Below are positions 16,703 through 24,682 of a stretch of DNA of 64,000 nucleotides, one piece after another (within the stretch, counting starts at the first letter, position 1; every line of letters starts with the position of its first letter). A model generated the notes under the pieces. The model searched no databases. It saw only the letters and a program-made list of their open reading frames with translations, and was not told the DNA's origin. Location: NCBI RefSeq assembly GCF_000025305.1, contig NC_013740.1, forward strand, positions 310,001-374,000, in the 5' to 3' direction. This DNA comes from Acidaminococcus fermentans DSM 20731 (GTDB lineage: Bacteria > Bacillota > Negativicutes > Acidaminococcales > Acidaminococcaceae). Made by a program: the position numbers and the translations under genes.

Positions 16703-17808
16703 AGGAAAAACTGCGCCGGATCCGGGCCCTTACCGTGAAGGAATTCCGGGAGGTGCTCCGGGACAATTCCAGCCTGGCCATGGGCCTGCTGCTGCCCCTG
16801 ATCCTGATCCTGGTCATCGGCTATGGCATCAGCCTGGATGTAAAGCACGCCCCCATCGGGGTGGTGCTGGAAGATGCCTCTCCGGAAGCTCAGCAGGTGG
16901 TGGACTTTGTGGACGGATCAGAATACTTCCAGCCCACCTACCTGACCAGCATGCACCAGGCGGTCCGTGCCCTGGAACAGCGGAAAATCGATGCCATCCT
17001 CCGGGTGCCGCCGGATTTCACCCGGCAGCTCCATCAGGGGGATGGCCGTCTCCAACTGTTGCTCTACGGCACGGACACCACCACCGCCATGACCATCCAG
17101 AGCTATGTGGAAACAGCGGCGGCCCAGTGGTCCGCACGGCAGATGGCCAGCCGGGGGGTGGGGGGCGTGGACCTGGAGACCCGGCTCTGGTTCAATGATG
17201 CCCATGAAAGCACATGGTATTTCCTGCCCGGGCTGATCCTGATGATCGTGACCCTGGTGGGGGTGCTTTTGACCGCCGGGGTCATGGCCCGGGAATACGA
17301 ACGGGGAACCTTTGAATCCCTGTTTGTGACTCCGGTGAAAAAAGGGGAAATCATCGTGGCCAAGATGATTCCCTATTTCTGCATCGCCATGCTGGGGGTA
17401 TTCCTGTGCCTGATCCTGTCCCGGTTCCTGTTCCAGGTGCCTCTGGTGGGATCCCTGGCCCTGGTGATCTTCATGTCCATCCTGTACCTGTTGACGGCCC
17501 TGGGCATGGGGATGCTGATTTCCGTAGTGACCAAGGCCCAGTTCATGGCCATCCAGATAGCCCTCCTGGTCAGCTTCCTGCCCAGCATCATGCTCTCCGG
17601 GTTCCTGTTCGATCTCCGGGCCACGCCCCAGTGGGTCCAGTGGATCGGGGAATTCCTGCCCTTCAAGCATTATCTGGTGGTGCTGAAGACCCTGCTCCTG
17701 GCCGGGAATCTGTGGCCGGTGATCCTGCCCCAGACCGGGTTCCTGATTTTCTTCATGGTCCTGTTTGTGGGGCTGGCCCTGAAAACCATTCGAAAGAAGG
17801 TGGAGTAA
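16699..17808 (+). CDS. ABC-2 type permease (YbhS-like)
   Basis: This is one of two inner-membrane subunits of the exporter. The 369-aa protein has one N-terminal span (about residues 24-44), a large extracytoplasmic domain (about 45-175) and five spans in the C-terminal half. It contains the ABC-2 segment MAREYERGTFESLFVTPVKKGE. It starts inside the ATPase stop (ATGA). Substrates of YbhFSR-type systems include drugs and cations in E. coli; here the substrate is unknown. Confidence 0.9.
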   Translation: MKEKLRRIRALTVKEFREVLRDNSSLAMGLLLPLILILVIGYGISLDVKHAPIGVVLEDASPEAQQVVDFVDGSEYFQPTYLTSMHQAVRALEQRKIDAILRVPPDFTRQLHQGDGRLQLLLYGTDTTTAMTIQSYVETAAAQWSARQMASRGVGGVDLETRLWFNDAHESTWYFLPGLILMIVTLVGVLLTAGVMAREYERGTFESLFVTPVKKGEIIVAKMIPYFCIAMLGVFLCLILSRFLFQVPLVGSLALVIFMSILYLLTALGMGMLISVVTKAQFMAIQIALLVSFLPSIMLSGFLFDLRATPQWVQWIGEFLPFKHYLVVLKTLLLAGNLWPVILPQTGFLIFFMVLFVGLALKTIRKKVE

Positions 17809-18924
17809 ATGAGTCCATGGCAGCTTTTCTGTCAGCAGGTCCGGTTCATCTGCCGGAAAGAACTGCTGGCCATCTGGAAGGACAAGGCCTTCCGGTATGT
17901 GCTGGTGATCCCCACCCTGGTCCTGGGGGTGGTCTTTGGCTATACGGCCACCTTCAACGTGGAAAATGTCACCTATGCGGTGCTGGACCAGAGCCATTCA
18001 GAAGCTTCCACCTCTCTTCTGGCCACCCTGGACGGCACCCGTTTCTTCCAGCGGGTGGCGGATCTCCAGAATACGGCCCAGATCCAGGAACCCATTGATC
18101 AGGAAAATGTGATGGTGGTCCTGTCCATTCCGGAAGATTTTGAAGAAAAACTGGCCCGGGGCGAAAAAGCGCCCCTCCAGGTGATCACCGACGGCCGGAA
18201 CACCATGACTGCCAGCCTGGCTTCCGCCTATACCTCCCGGGTGGTCCAGCAGTGGCTGGAAGCCCGGACGGGCCGGCACCCTCCCCTTTCCGTGGAAGCC
18301 CGGACCTGGTTCAACCCCAACCAGCTGACACTGTGGTATTTTGCCCCCGGAATCCTGGGGCTCATGAGCTTTGCCCAGGTGATCCTCCTGGCCGGCATGT
18401 CCGTGGCACGGGAACGGGAAGAAGGGACTTTTGAACAGCTGCTGGTGACCCCGGCACCGCCTTTGGTGCTGCTGATCGGGAAAGCTTTCCCCCCAGTGCT
18501 GGTAGGGATGATGCAGGGGACCCTGCTCCTGCTGCTGGACCTGTTCTGGTTTCAGGTGCCTTTTGAAGGGTCCTATCTGACACTGTACCTGGTGCTGTTC
18601 ATCTATTTCCTCAGTTCCACCGGCATCGGGCTCAGCATTTCTTCCGTATGCAGCTCCATGCAGCAGGTCCAGGTGTATACCTATGTGTACCTGATTCCCA
18701 ATGCCCTTTTGAGCGGGGTGGCCACTCCGGTACGGAACATGCCCCAGTTCCTCCAGCTCCTTACCTACGGGGATCCTCTCCGGTTCGCCCTGGACGCCAT
18801 CCGGCGGATCTATTTCGAAGGAGCGGGCCTTGCCGCCATCGCCCCGGATCTGTTGCCCATGACCATCGTGGCTGTGCTGACCCTGTGGCTGGCGGCGGTT
18901 CTCTTCAGGAAGAATTTGGGGTAA
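17809..18924 (+). CDS. ABC-2 type permease (YbhR-like)
   Basis: The second permease of the exporter, 371 aa, with the same plan as its neighbour: an N-terminal span, a periplasmic domain and five C-terminal spans, with VAREREEGTFEQLLVTPAPP as the ABC-2 motif. The ATG directly follows the previous stop codon. It is the last gene of the five-gene operon; no classical terminator follows, only an array of 7-bp repeats. Confidence 0.9.
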   Translation: MSPWQLFCQQVRFICRKELLAIWKDKAFRYVLVIPTLVLGVVFGYTATFNVENVTYAVLDQSHSEASTSLLATLDGTRFFQRVADLQNTAQIQEPIDQENVMVVLSIPEDFEEKLARGEKAPLQVITDGRNTMTASLASAYTSRVVQQWLEARTGRHPPLSVEARTWFNPNQLTLWYFAPGILGLMSFAQVILLAGMSVAREREEGTFEQLLVTPAPPLVLLIGKAFPPVLVGMMQGTLLLLLDLFWFQVPFEGSYLTLYLVLFIYFLSSTGIGLSISSVCSSMQQVQVYTYVYLIPNALLSGVATPVRNMPQFLQLLTYGDPLRFALDAIRRIYFEGAGLAAIAPDLLPMTIVAVLTLWLAAVLFRKNLG

Positions 18925-18929
18925 AATGA

Positions 18930-18957
18930 GTGAAGAGCGAAGAGCGAAGAGGAGAAG
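18930..18957. repeat. Heptamer array 2a (four 7-bp units)
   Basis: Units GTGAAGA, GCGAAGA, GCGAAGA and GGAGAAG follow each other for 28 bases, starting just after the exporter operon. The first unit is the reverse complement of TCTTCAC in array 2b, so the two arrays face each other across 74 bases. Confidence 0.8.
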
Positions 18958-19031
18958 ACTGGACAGATTCCTCTGGACGGTTTTCTGCATGGAGACAAGC
19001 AATAGAGCTTGCGTTTGGCAGGGACAGAAAC

Positions 19032-19059
19032 TCTGCCCTCTGGACTCTTCACTCTGCAC
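19032..19059. repeat. Heptamer array 2b (four 7-bp units, inverted to 2a)
   Basis: Units TCTGCCC, TCTGGAC, TCTTCAC and TCTGCAC fill exactly 28 bases immediately before the ribosome site of the M20 peptidase. Nothing else is recognisable in 18958-19031. Confidence 0.78.
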
Positions 19060-19086
19060 TGGTCAAAAATGAAAGGAGCCATGCCC

Positions 19087-20202
19087 ATGAATGATGTGCT
19101 GCGCAAAATGGTGGAGGACTATATCCACAACCGGATGCCGGAATACATCCAGACCCTGTATGATGTGATCACCATTCCTTCTCCCACCGGAGAAGAAGGG
19201 GAAAAGGCCCGGTGGATCCTGGACCAGCTGAAGGCCATGGGGGCGGAAGGAGCCTGCCAGGATGAAGCCGGGAACGTCATTTTTCCTTATTGTATCGAGG
19301 GCGTGGAAAAGTTCCCCCTGTACACCGCCCATATGGATACGGTGTTTGCAGGGGTGGAGAAAATCATGCCGGAAATCGACGGCCATACCCTGAAGGCCCC
19401 TTCCTGCGGAGACAACAGTTCCGATGTGGCGGCCCTGCTGTTCCTGATCCGGATGATGCTGACCCTGAAGCTCCGGACTCCGGCGGTCTTTGCCTTCAAT
19501 GTGGGGGAGGAAGGCCTGGGGAATCTGAAGGGGAGCCGGGCCCTGACCGATGCCTTCGGAGACCGGCTTAGTTACTTCATGGCGGTGGACGGGAACAGTG
19601 ACCGGTTCGTGAACCTGGCCGTAGGGTCCCGGCGGTACGCGGTCCATGTGGTTACGCCCGGGGGCCACAGCTATGCCGCTTTCGGAGCGGCCAACGCCAT
19701 CAGCGAAGCGGCGGGGATCATCCGGGACTTTTACGATCTCCAGGTGCCTGAAGATCCCAAAACCACCTACAATGTGGGGACCATCCAGGGAGGGACCACC
19801 ATCAATTCCATTGCGGCGGAGGTGGAATTCACCGTGGACATGCGGTCCGTTTCCCATACGGAACTGGAAAAGCTGGATGCCGCTTTCCAGGTCATCCTGC
19901 AGGCCCATCAGAGGGCGGATGTGAAAATCGAAACCCTGCTCCTGGGAGAACGGCCCTGCAGTGAAGGAGTGCAGCATCACGAAATCCATGACCGGATCAC
20001 GGCCATCCGGAAACGGGCCGGGCTGCAGACCACATTCAGTGCCAGCAGTACCGATGCCAATATCCCTCTCAGCCGGAATATCCCGGCCATCGCCTTTGGC
20101 GTCAGCCGGGGCAAAGGGGCCCATACCCTCCAGGAAGAACTGGATATGACCAGCCTGGAACCGGGTCTGAAGCAGCTGGCGGCGTTTATTTGGAATTTGT
20201 AA
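19087..20202 (+). CDS. M20 family peptidase (PepT-like)
   Basis: A cytoplasmic zinc peptidase of the M20 family, nearest in pattern to tripeptidase PepT-like proteins. The 371-aa protein shows TAHMDTVF (first metal ligand, near residue 80), FNVGEEGLGNLKGS (catalytic glutamate, near 140), and a dimerisation insert. The usual GADDK motif reads GDNSSDV (near 106), a notable variation at the second metal region. ATG at 19087 is eight bases after AAAGGAG; ATGs at 19069 and 19081 lie before or too close to it. Confidence 0.82.
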   Translation: MNDVLRKMVEDYIHNRMPEYIQTLYDVITIPSPTGEEGEKARWILDQLKAMGAEGACQDEAGNVIFPYCIEGVEKFPLYTAHMDTVFAGVEKIMPEIDGHTLKAPSCGDNSSDVAALLFLIRMMLTLKLRTPAVFAFNVGEEGLGNLKGSRALTDAFGDRLSYFMAVDGNSDRFVNLAVGSRRYAVHVVTPGGHSYAAFGAANAISEAAGIIRDFYDLQVPEDPKTTYNVGTIQGGTTINSIAAEVEFTVDMRSVSHTELEKLDAAFQVILQAHQRADVKIETLLLGERPCSEGVQHHEIHDRITAIRKRAGLQTTFSASSTDANIPLSRNIPAIAFGVSRGKGAHTLQEELDMTSLEPGLKQLAAFIWNL

Positions 20203-20289
20203 GAGCTGCTGCTGAGGCAGCAGCTCTGTCAGCTGACAAAAAGGGGGCTGTTGCATGTGTGAAAACCTCACACATGCAACAGCCCCCTT
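20203..20289 (+). terminator. Compound hairpin region after the M20 peptidase
   Basis: Three palindromes follow the stop codon. GAGCTGCTGC/GCAGCAGCTC has a TGAG loop (20203-20226). TGTCAGCTGACA is a perfect 12-bp palindrome (20227-20238). A 21-bp perfect stem (20241-20261 with 20269-20289) contains GGGGGCTGTTGC and its complement. The last belongs to the window's GCTGTTGC hairpin family. A weak -10 box TATAAT lies at 20311-20316. Confidence 0.8.
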
Positions 20290-20379
20290 TCCTATTCCCC
20301 TTTTTCTGCGTATAATAAGAATCAGAAAAAATGACGGAATCCCGGGCTTTGCCGGTTTCCGGAACGGAGGGGTATGGTT

Positions 20380-21156
20380 ATGTCCAAGAAATGCAAACAG
20401 TGCGGCTGCGAACTGGCCGATGATGCCCTGTTCTGCGTCCAGTGCGGCGCCAAACAGGATCCGGTGGTAAAATGTCCCAAATGCGGCCATGTGAATCCGG
20501 CAGGCAATGATTTCTGCACCGAATGCGGCACCCGGCTGAAGGAAGCTGAACCGGCGGAAAAAAAGTCTGAAGGGGAGAAACCGGCAGCGGAACCCCAGGA
20601 AGCAACGGCGGAAAACACCAAAGTGGTAGTGGCGGAACCGGTGACCGGCGGCCAGGGAGGCGGCGGAAACCAGGGATTCCAGGGGTTCCAGATGCCTCCT
20701 GTGCCGCCGGAAGGCAATGGGAAGAAAAAGAAGATCCTGGCCATCATCGCTGCCGTAGTGGTGATCCTGGGCCTGTTCTTTGCCTTCGGGGGCAGCAGCA
20801 AACCCATCCAGGTGAAATCCGGAGAAATGGTGGATGACTACATCCGTGACCAGAGTTCCGGAGACAAGAAATACAAGGACAAAACCGTCCAGCTTTCCGG
20901 CAAAGTGAAATGGAAGGGACAGTTCAACAATTCCCAGAACTACAGCATCACCCTGGAAAGCCGGAACAATGGCGGCAAGACCTATCAGATCCTGGTGGAT
21001 GTGCCGGCCAAACGGGCCAGCATCGTCAACAGCCTGAAGACCGGTGATTTCGTCAATGTGAAGGGGAAATGTGTGGGCATCGTGAAGCAAAAGAATCCCA
21101 CTCTGATCAGTGTCCAGATCAAATCCACCAAGATCAACGACCAGGACGCGGACTGA
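20380..21156 (+). CDS. Double zinc-ribbon membrane protein
   Basis: A 258-aa protein of unknown function. Two zinc ribbons fill the N-terminus (CKQCG with CVQCG, then CPKCG with CTECG). An acidic/proline-glycine linker follows, then one span (KILAIIAAVVVILGLFFAFGG, about residues 115-135) and an external domain (about 150-258). That domain resembles the tRNA_anti-like OB folds seen behind zinc-ribbon anchors (YKDKTVQLSGKVKWKGQF). ATG at 20380 lies seven bases after GGAGGGG; ATG at 20374 is too close. Confidence 0.75.
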   Translation: MSKKCKQCGCELADDALFCVQCGAKQDPVVKCPKCGHVNPAGNDFCTECGTRLKEAEPAEKKSEGEKPAAEPQEATAENTKVVVAEPVTGGQGGGGNQGFQGFQMPPVPPEGNGKKKKILAIIAAVVVILGLFFAFGGSSKPIQVKSGEMVDDYIRDQSSGDKKYKDKTVQLSGKVKWKGQFNNSQNYSITLESRNNGGKTYQILVDVPAKRASIVNSLKTGDFVNVKGKCVGIVKQKNPTLISVQIKSTKINDQDAD

Positions 21157-21175
21157 ATCACAGGAGGAATGACGG

Positions 21176-21766
21176 ATGGCCAGATATTGTGCGCACTGCG
21201 GGAATCAGCTGACGGAAGGGGAAAAATTCTGCCCGGTCTGCGGCAGTCCGGTGGAACAGCCGGCGGCTCCGGCCCGGCCGGAGGGAGGAAAAAACACCGC
21301 GCCCCAGCCGGGGCCCCGGTCCCAGCAGCCTGCCGGCTCTTTCCAGCCCAAGGGAGACCTGCCCCATCAGAGCGGCCGGGGAAAATGGATCGCCCTGGTG
21401 ATCGGGCTGATGCTGGCGGCTGTGGGTGCAGGGATCTTTTTTGCCCGGCAGAAGGATGACAAAAGTGCCGCCGACACCAAGCCGCCGGTGACCCAGGAAG
21501 AAAAGAAGCAGGAGGCTCCCAGGAAACCCGCCAACGGGGCGGCCCAGGGAGAAAAAAACCAGAAGGACGCCAATCAATCCTACGGGAAGATCACCGGTAC
21601 CGATGTGCGGCTCCGGGCCGGTGCCGGAACCCATACGGATATCGTGGATTACTTCGACGAAGGGGAAAAGGTGGAAATCACCGGACGGAAGAACAACTGG
21701 TATCAGGTGAAACGGGCGAACGGGCAGACCGGGTACGTGTCGACCCAGTTCTGCCGCCGTCTGTAA
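21176..21766 (+). CDS. Zinc-ribbon membrane protein with SH3b domain
   Basis: A 196-aa protein with one zinc ribbon at the N-terminus (CAHCG and CPVCG), a proline-rich linker and one span (about residues 66-84). A C-terminal bacterial SH3 domain (about 138-196, DVRLRAGAGTHTDIVDYF to GYVSTQFC) is of the type that binds cell-wall peptides. It shares its plan with the gene 19 bases upstream and precedes an L,D-transpeptidase, which suggests a cell-envelope role. Exact function unknown. Confidence 0.78.
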   Translation: MARYCAHCGNQLTEGEKFCPVCGSPVEQPAAPARPEGGKNTAPQPGPRSQQPAGSFQPKGDLPHQSGRGKWIALVIGLMLAAVGAGIFFARQKDDKSAADTKPPVTQEEKKQEAPRKPANGAAQGEKNQKDANQSYGKITGTDVRLRAGAGTHTDIVDYFDEGEKVEITGRKNNWYQVKRANGQTGYVSTQFCRRL

Positions 21767-21790
21767 ACGGTTTCAGGAAGGAGGGGGACC

Positions 21791-22408
21791 ATGGGAAAGT
21801 ATCATGATGCGTACCAGAAGCGGAGATGGAAGGGTCCGGCCTGGGGTGTCTTTTTTCTCCTGGTCCTGCTCCTGGCGGTGGGCTCCGGTATCAAAGGCTG
21901 CCGGAACGGCCAGAAGGCGGAACCGGCAGCTGCCCCACCGGCAGAGACAGCTGTTACCGGGGACGTGCGCCAGACGCCGGAGCCCCATGACTACGCTCTC
22001 CTGATCAAAAAAGGGGAGTTCACCCTGTATCTCCTGGATCATGGGGAACCGGTGGCCAAGTGGCCGGTGGCCCTGGGGAAGAACCCCGGACAGAAGCAGG
22101 TGAGCGGGGATATGAAAACACCGGAAGGGACATTCCCGGTGGATGAGATCATCGATGCGTCCAGCTGGTCCCACGATTTCCACGATGGCAAAGGGGTGAT
22201 CCAGCACGCCTATGGGCCCTGGTTCATCAGCCTGGACACCCGGAATCTGAGCAAGGGCAAGTGGGACGGCATCGGCATCCACGGTACCCACGATCCGGCT
22301 TCCATCGGCACCCGGGCCTCTGAAGGATGCATCCGGCTGGAAAACGGAAACCTGCAGAAGCTGAAACCCTATGTGAAAGTGGGGATGAAGGTGACGGTGG
22401 AGGAGTAG
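21791..22408 (+). CDS. L,D-transpeptidase (YkuD family)
   Basis: These enzymes form 3-3 peptidoglycan cross-links or attach proteins to the wall. The 205-aa protein has one N-terminal span (about residues 16-35) and a YkuD domain (about 65-205). The active site shows IHGTHDP (near 163) and SEGCIRL with catalytic cysteine near residue 180. It lies 24 bases after the SH3 gene and may share its transcript. Start follows AGGAGGGGG. Confidence 0.9.
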   Translation: MGKYHDAYQKRRWKGPAWGVFFLLVLLLAVGSGIKGCRNGQKAEPAAAPPAETAVTGDVRQTPEPHDYALLIKKGEFTLYLLDHGEPVAKWPVALGKNPGQKQVSGDMKTPEGTFPVDEIIDASSWSHDFHDGKGVIQHAYGPWFISLDTRNLSKGKWDGIGIHGTHDPASIGTRASEGCIRLENGNLQKLKPYVKVGMKVTVEE

Positions 22409-22450
22409 AAAAAAAGCTGTCAGTGGCCAGGCCTTGAAAGGAGAAGAACC

Positions 22451-22741
22451 ATGGAAACCATTCGTCTTGTGAAGGAACCGGAGAAATTCCGGGCGGCCCT
22501 GTATGACGGGGCGGAAGAAATCGGACAGTGCACCTATGTGAACGCCCGGCCCGGGGTCTGGACCCTGGACCACACCATTGTGGATCCCCGGTACGGGGGC
22601 CGGGGACTGGCCGGGAAACTGGTCCGGGCGGTGGCGGAGATGGCCCGGGAGGCCGGGGTGAAGATCATCCCCCAGTGCTCCTATGCCCGGGTCCAGTTCG
22701 ACCGGAAACCGGAATACGCCGACGTGTATGAGAAAGAGTAG
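22451..22741 (+). CDS. Small GNAT N-acetyltransferase (YidJ/GtnA type)
   Basis: A 96-aa minimal GNAT-like protein. The acetyl-CoA loop is visible as DPRYGGRGLAGKLVRAVAEMA (about residues 52-72), and IIPQCSYARVQFDRKPEYADV is typical of the YidJ-like group. Substrate unknown. ATG follows AAAGGAG. It ends the peptidase/zinc-ribbon/transpeptidase run. Confidence 0.82.
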   Translation: METIRLVKEPEKFRAALYDGAEEIGQCTYVNARPGVWTLDHTIVDPRYGGRGLAGKLVRAVAEMAREAGVKIIPQCSYARVQFDRKPEYADVYEKE

Positions 22742-22820
22742 CCTGCAGGACAACAAAAGTACGGAAAAGTGTTAAAAGAGATACAAAAGATTACATCTTT
22801 CTGCTTTTCAGGGAAAATAG

Positions 22821-22849
22821 TTGACAAGATGTTCTGCCAGTGCTACTAT
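22821..22849 (+). promoter_or_regulatory. Promoter of the trp operon
   Basis: TTGACA (22821-22826), a 17-base spacer and TACTAT (22844-22849). The T-box leader follows directly. Confidence 0.75.
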
Positions 22850-22859
22850 ACAACCATCA

Positions 22860-23130
22860 ATTCAATACGAACCAGAAACCTTTGAGGTGGAGATAACGCC
22901 AGAAAATGTGCGCACAGAGAGTCCGGAAAGCTGAGAGCCGGATCGTGGCAGTCTGACAAATGGACCACTGAGGGCGCGATGAAATCTTCGGAAAGTATCC
23001 CGCGACGCAGCACCGACGTTACCGGTGAGGAATGTGTTGGCATTCTGCTTGAGGTGTGGGGCTCCGGCTCCATTACAGGGTGGTACCGCAGGTTATGACA
23101 CCTGTCCTTGTAGGAGGACAGGTGTTTTTT
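22860..23130 (+). ncRNA. T-box leader with Trp specifier (TGG)
   Basis: Stem I shows TTTGAGGTGG facing CCACTGAGG, AGAGAGTCCGG, GCTGAGAGCC and the specifier TGG at 22961-22963 in ACAAATGGACCAC. The T-box motif AGGGTGGTACCGC is at 23077-23089. The terminator at 23098-23130 has stem ACACCTGTCC/GGACAGGTGT plus a T-run. Uncharged tRNA-Trp should stabilise the antiterminator and switch on trpEGDCFBA. Confidence 0.93.
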
Positions 23131-23157
23131 ATTGCAGCGACAGGTTTTGCAATCCAG

Positions 23158-23197
23158 GTATCCGGGTGGAATGATCAGCCCGGATACCTTTTCTTTT
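23158..23197 (+). terminator. Second hairpin with T-run in the trp leader
   Basis: GGTATCCGGG (23158-23167) pairs perfectly with CCCGGATACC (23179-23188), followed by TTTTCTTTT. It lies between the T-box terminator and the trpE ribosome site, so transcripts that pass the T-box meet a second possible stop. Confidence 0.75.
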
Positions 23198-23217
23198 GTC
23201 AGCAAGGAGGAATAGAA

Positions 23218-24681
23218 ATGAAACAACAGAGTCTGGAAGAAATCAAAGCCCTGGCACAGGGATATGCGGCAGTGCCGGTGGTCCGGGAAATCCTGGCGGA
23301 TACGGCCACCCCCATCGGTCTGGTGAGCCTGGTACGGAAAGAAAGCAGCCGGTACTTCCTGTTGGAAAGCCTGGAACAGAACGATCAGGCCGGCCGGTAT
23401 TCCTTCATCGGGTTCGATCCCATTGCCCGGATCCGGGCCAAGGACCGGAACACCCAGGTGGAATTTGCCGGCAGCCGGATCCCGGTGGATCCCCGGCAGC
23501 CCCTGGAAGCCCTTCGGTCCATCCTGAAGGCCTACCGGGTGCCTACAATTCCTGGCCTGCCTCCTTTTACCGGCGGGTTCGTGGGATACTTCTCCTACGA
23601 TTTCTTCCAGTACTGTGAGCCCAGTCTCCATTTCGACCCGGCCAAGGCCACAGAGTTCCCGGATTTCGACCTGATGCTCTTTGACAAGGTGATCGTTTTC
23701 GACCGGGTGCTCCAGAAAATGTACCTGATCGTGAATATCAAGACCGACGATCTGGAAGGGAACTACGCCAAAGCTCAGAAGAACCTGGATGCCATGGAAG
23801 CCCTGGTCCGCCAGCCGGTGGCGCCTCCGGCATTCACCCCGGCCCGGCTGGGCGAAATCACCAGCAACCAGGAACGGAAAACCTATGGTGAAAACATGGA
23901 AAAAATCAAGGAACACATCCGCCAGGGCGACATTTTCCAGGCGGTGTATTCCCAGCGGTTCTCCGCTTCCTATGACCAGGATCTGTTCAACATGTACCGG
24001 ATCCTCCGGACCACCAATCCTTCCCAGTACATGGTGCTGCTGAAGAACGACAAGGTGGAAATCGCCGGATCCTCTCCGGAAACCCTGATCAAGGTCCAGG
24101 GACGGGAAATTACTTCCATGCCCATTGCCGGCACCCGGCGGAGAGGCCGGACGGAAGAGGAGGACAATGCCCTGGAACGGGATATGCAGACGGACCCCAA
24201 GGAACTGGCGGAACACAATATGCTGGTGGATCTGGCCCGGAACGATGTGGGCAAGGTGGCGGAATTCGGGTCTGTGAAGGTCCATGACCATCTGCTGGTG
24301 AAGAAATTCTCCCATGTGATGCACATGACCACCCGGGTCACCGGTACCCTGAAGGAAGACAGGGATGCCATCGATGCCCTGTGTGCCGCCTTCCCGGCGG
24401 GGACTCTTTCCGGGGCACCGAAAGTCCGGGCCTGTGAAATCCTGGACGGACTGGAACCGGAACGGAGGGGACCCTACGGCGGAGGCATGGGCTACCTGGA
24501 TTTCGCCGGGAACATGGATATCTGCATCGTGATCCGCACCGCCGTGAAATACGGGGACAGGGTTTCCTTCCAGACCGGCAGCGGCATCGTGGCCGACTCC
24601 AAAGTGGAGGATGAATTCATGGAAACCATCAACAAGGCAGCAGCGGTACGGCAGGCGCTGGAAGTAACCACGGAGGCATGA
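23218..24681 (+). CDS. trpE: Anthranilate synthase component I
   Basis: TrpE converts chorismate to anthranilate with ammonia from TrpG. The 487-aa protein has the N-terminal regulatory domain (LLESLEQNDQAGRYSFIG near residue 43) and the chorismate-binding domain with IAGTRRRGRTEEED, ELAEHNMLVDLARNDVG and GTLSGAPKVRA. ATG at 23218 follows AAGGAGG. The reading frame stays open back to 23056, but that part is leader RNA. First of seven trp genes. Confidence 0.96.
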   Translation: MKQQSLEEIKALAQGYAAVPVVREILADTATPIGLVSLVRKESSRYFLLESLEQNDQAGRYSFIGFDPIARIRAKDRNTQVEFAGSRIPVDPRQPLEALRSILKAYRVPTIPGLPPFTGGFVGYFSYDFFQYCEPSLHFDPAKATEFPDFDLMLFDKVIVFDRVLQKMYLIVNIKTDDLEGNYAKAQKNLDAMEALVRQPVAPPAFTPARLGEITSNQERKTYGENMEKIKEHIRQGDIFQAVYSQRFSASYDQDLFNMYRILRTTNPSQYMVLLKNDKVEIAGSSPETLIKVQGREITSMPIAGTRRRGRTEEEDNALERDMQTDPKELAEHNMLVDLARNDVGKVAEFGSVKVHDHLLVKKFSHVMHMTTRVTGTLKEDRDAIDALCAAFPAGTLSGAPKVRACEILDGLEPERRGPYGGGMGYLDFAGNMDICIVIRTAVKYGDRVSFQTGSGIVADSKVEDEFMETINKAAAVRQALEVTTEA

Positions 24682-24682
24682 C

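Noticed and set aside
23056-23217. Open frame continuing upstream of trpE
   Set aside because: It runs through T-box and hairpin sequence; the ATG at 23218 has AAGGAGG and matches TrpE N-termini.
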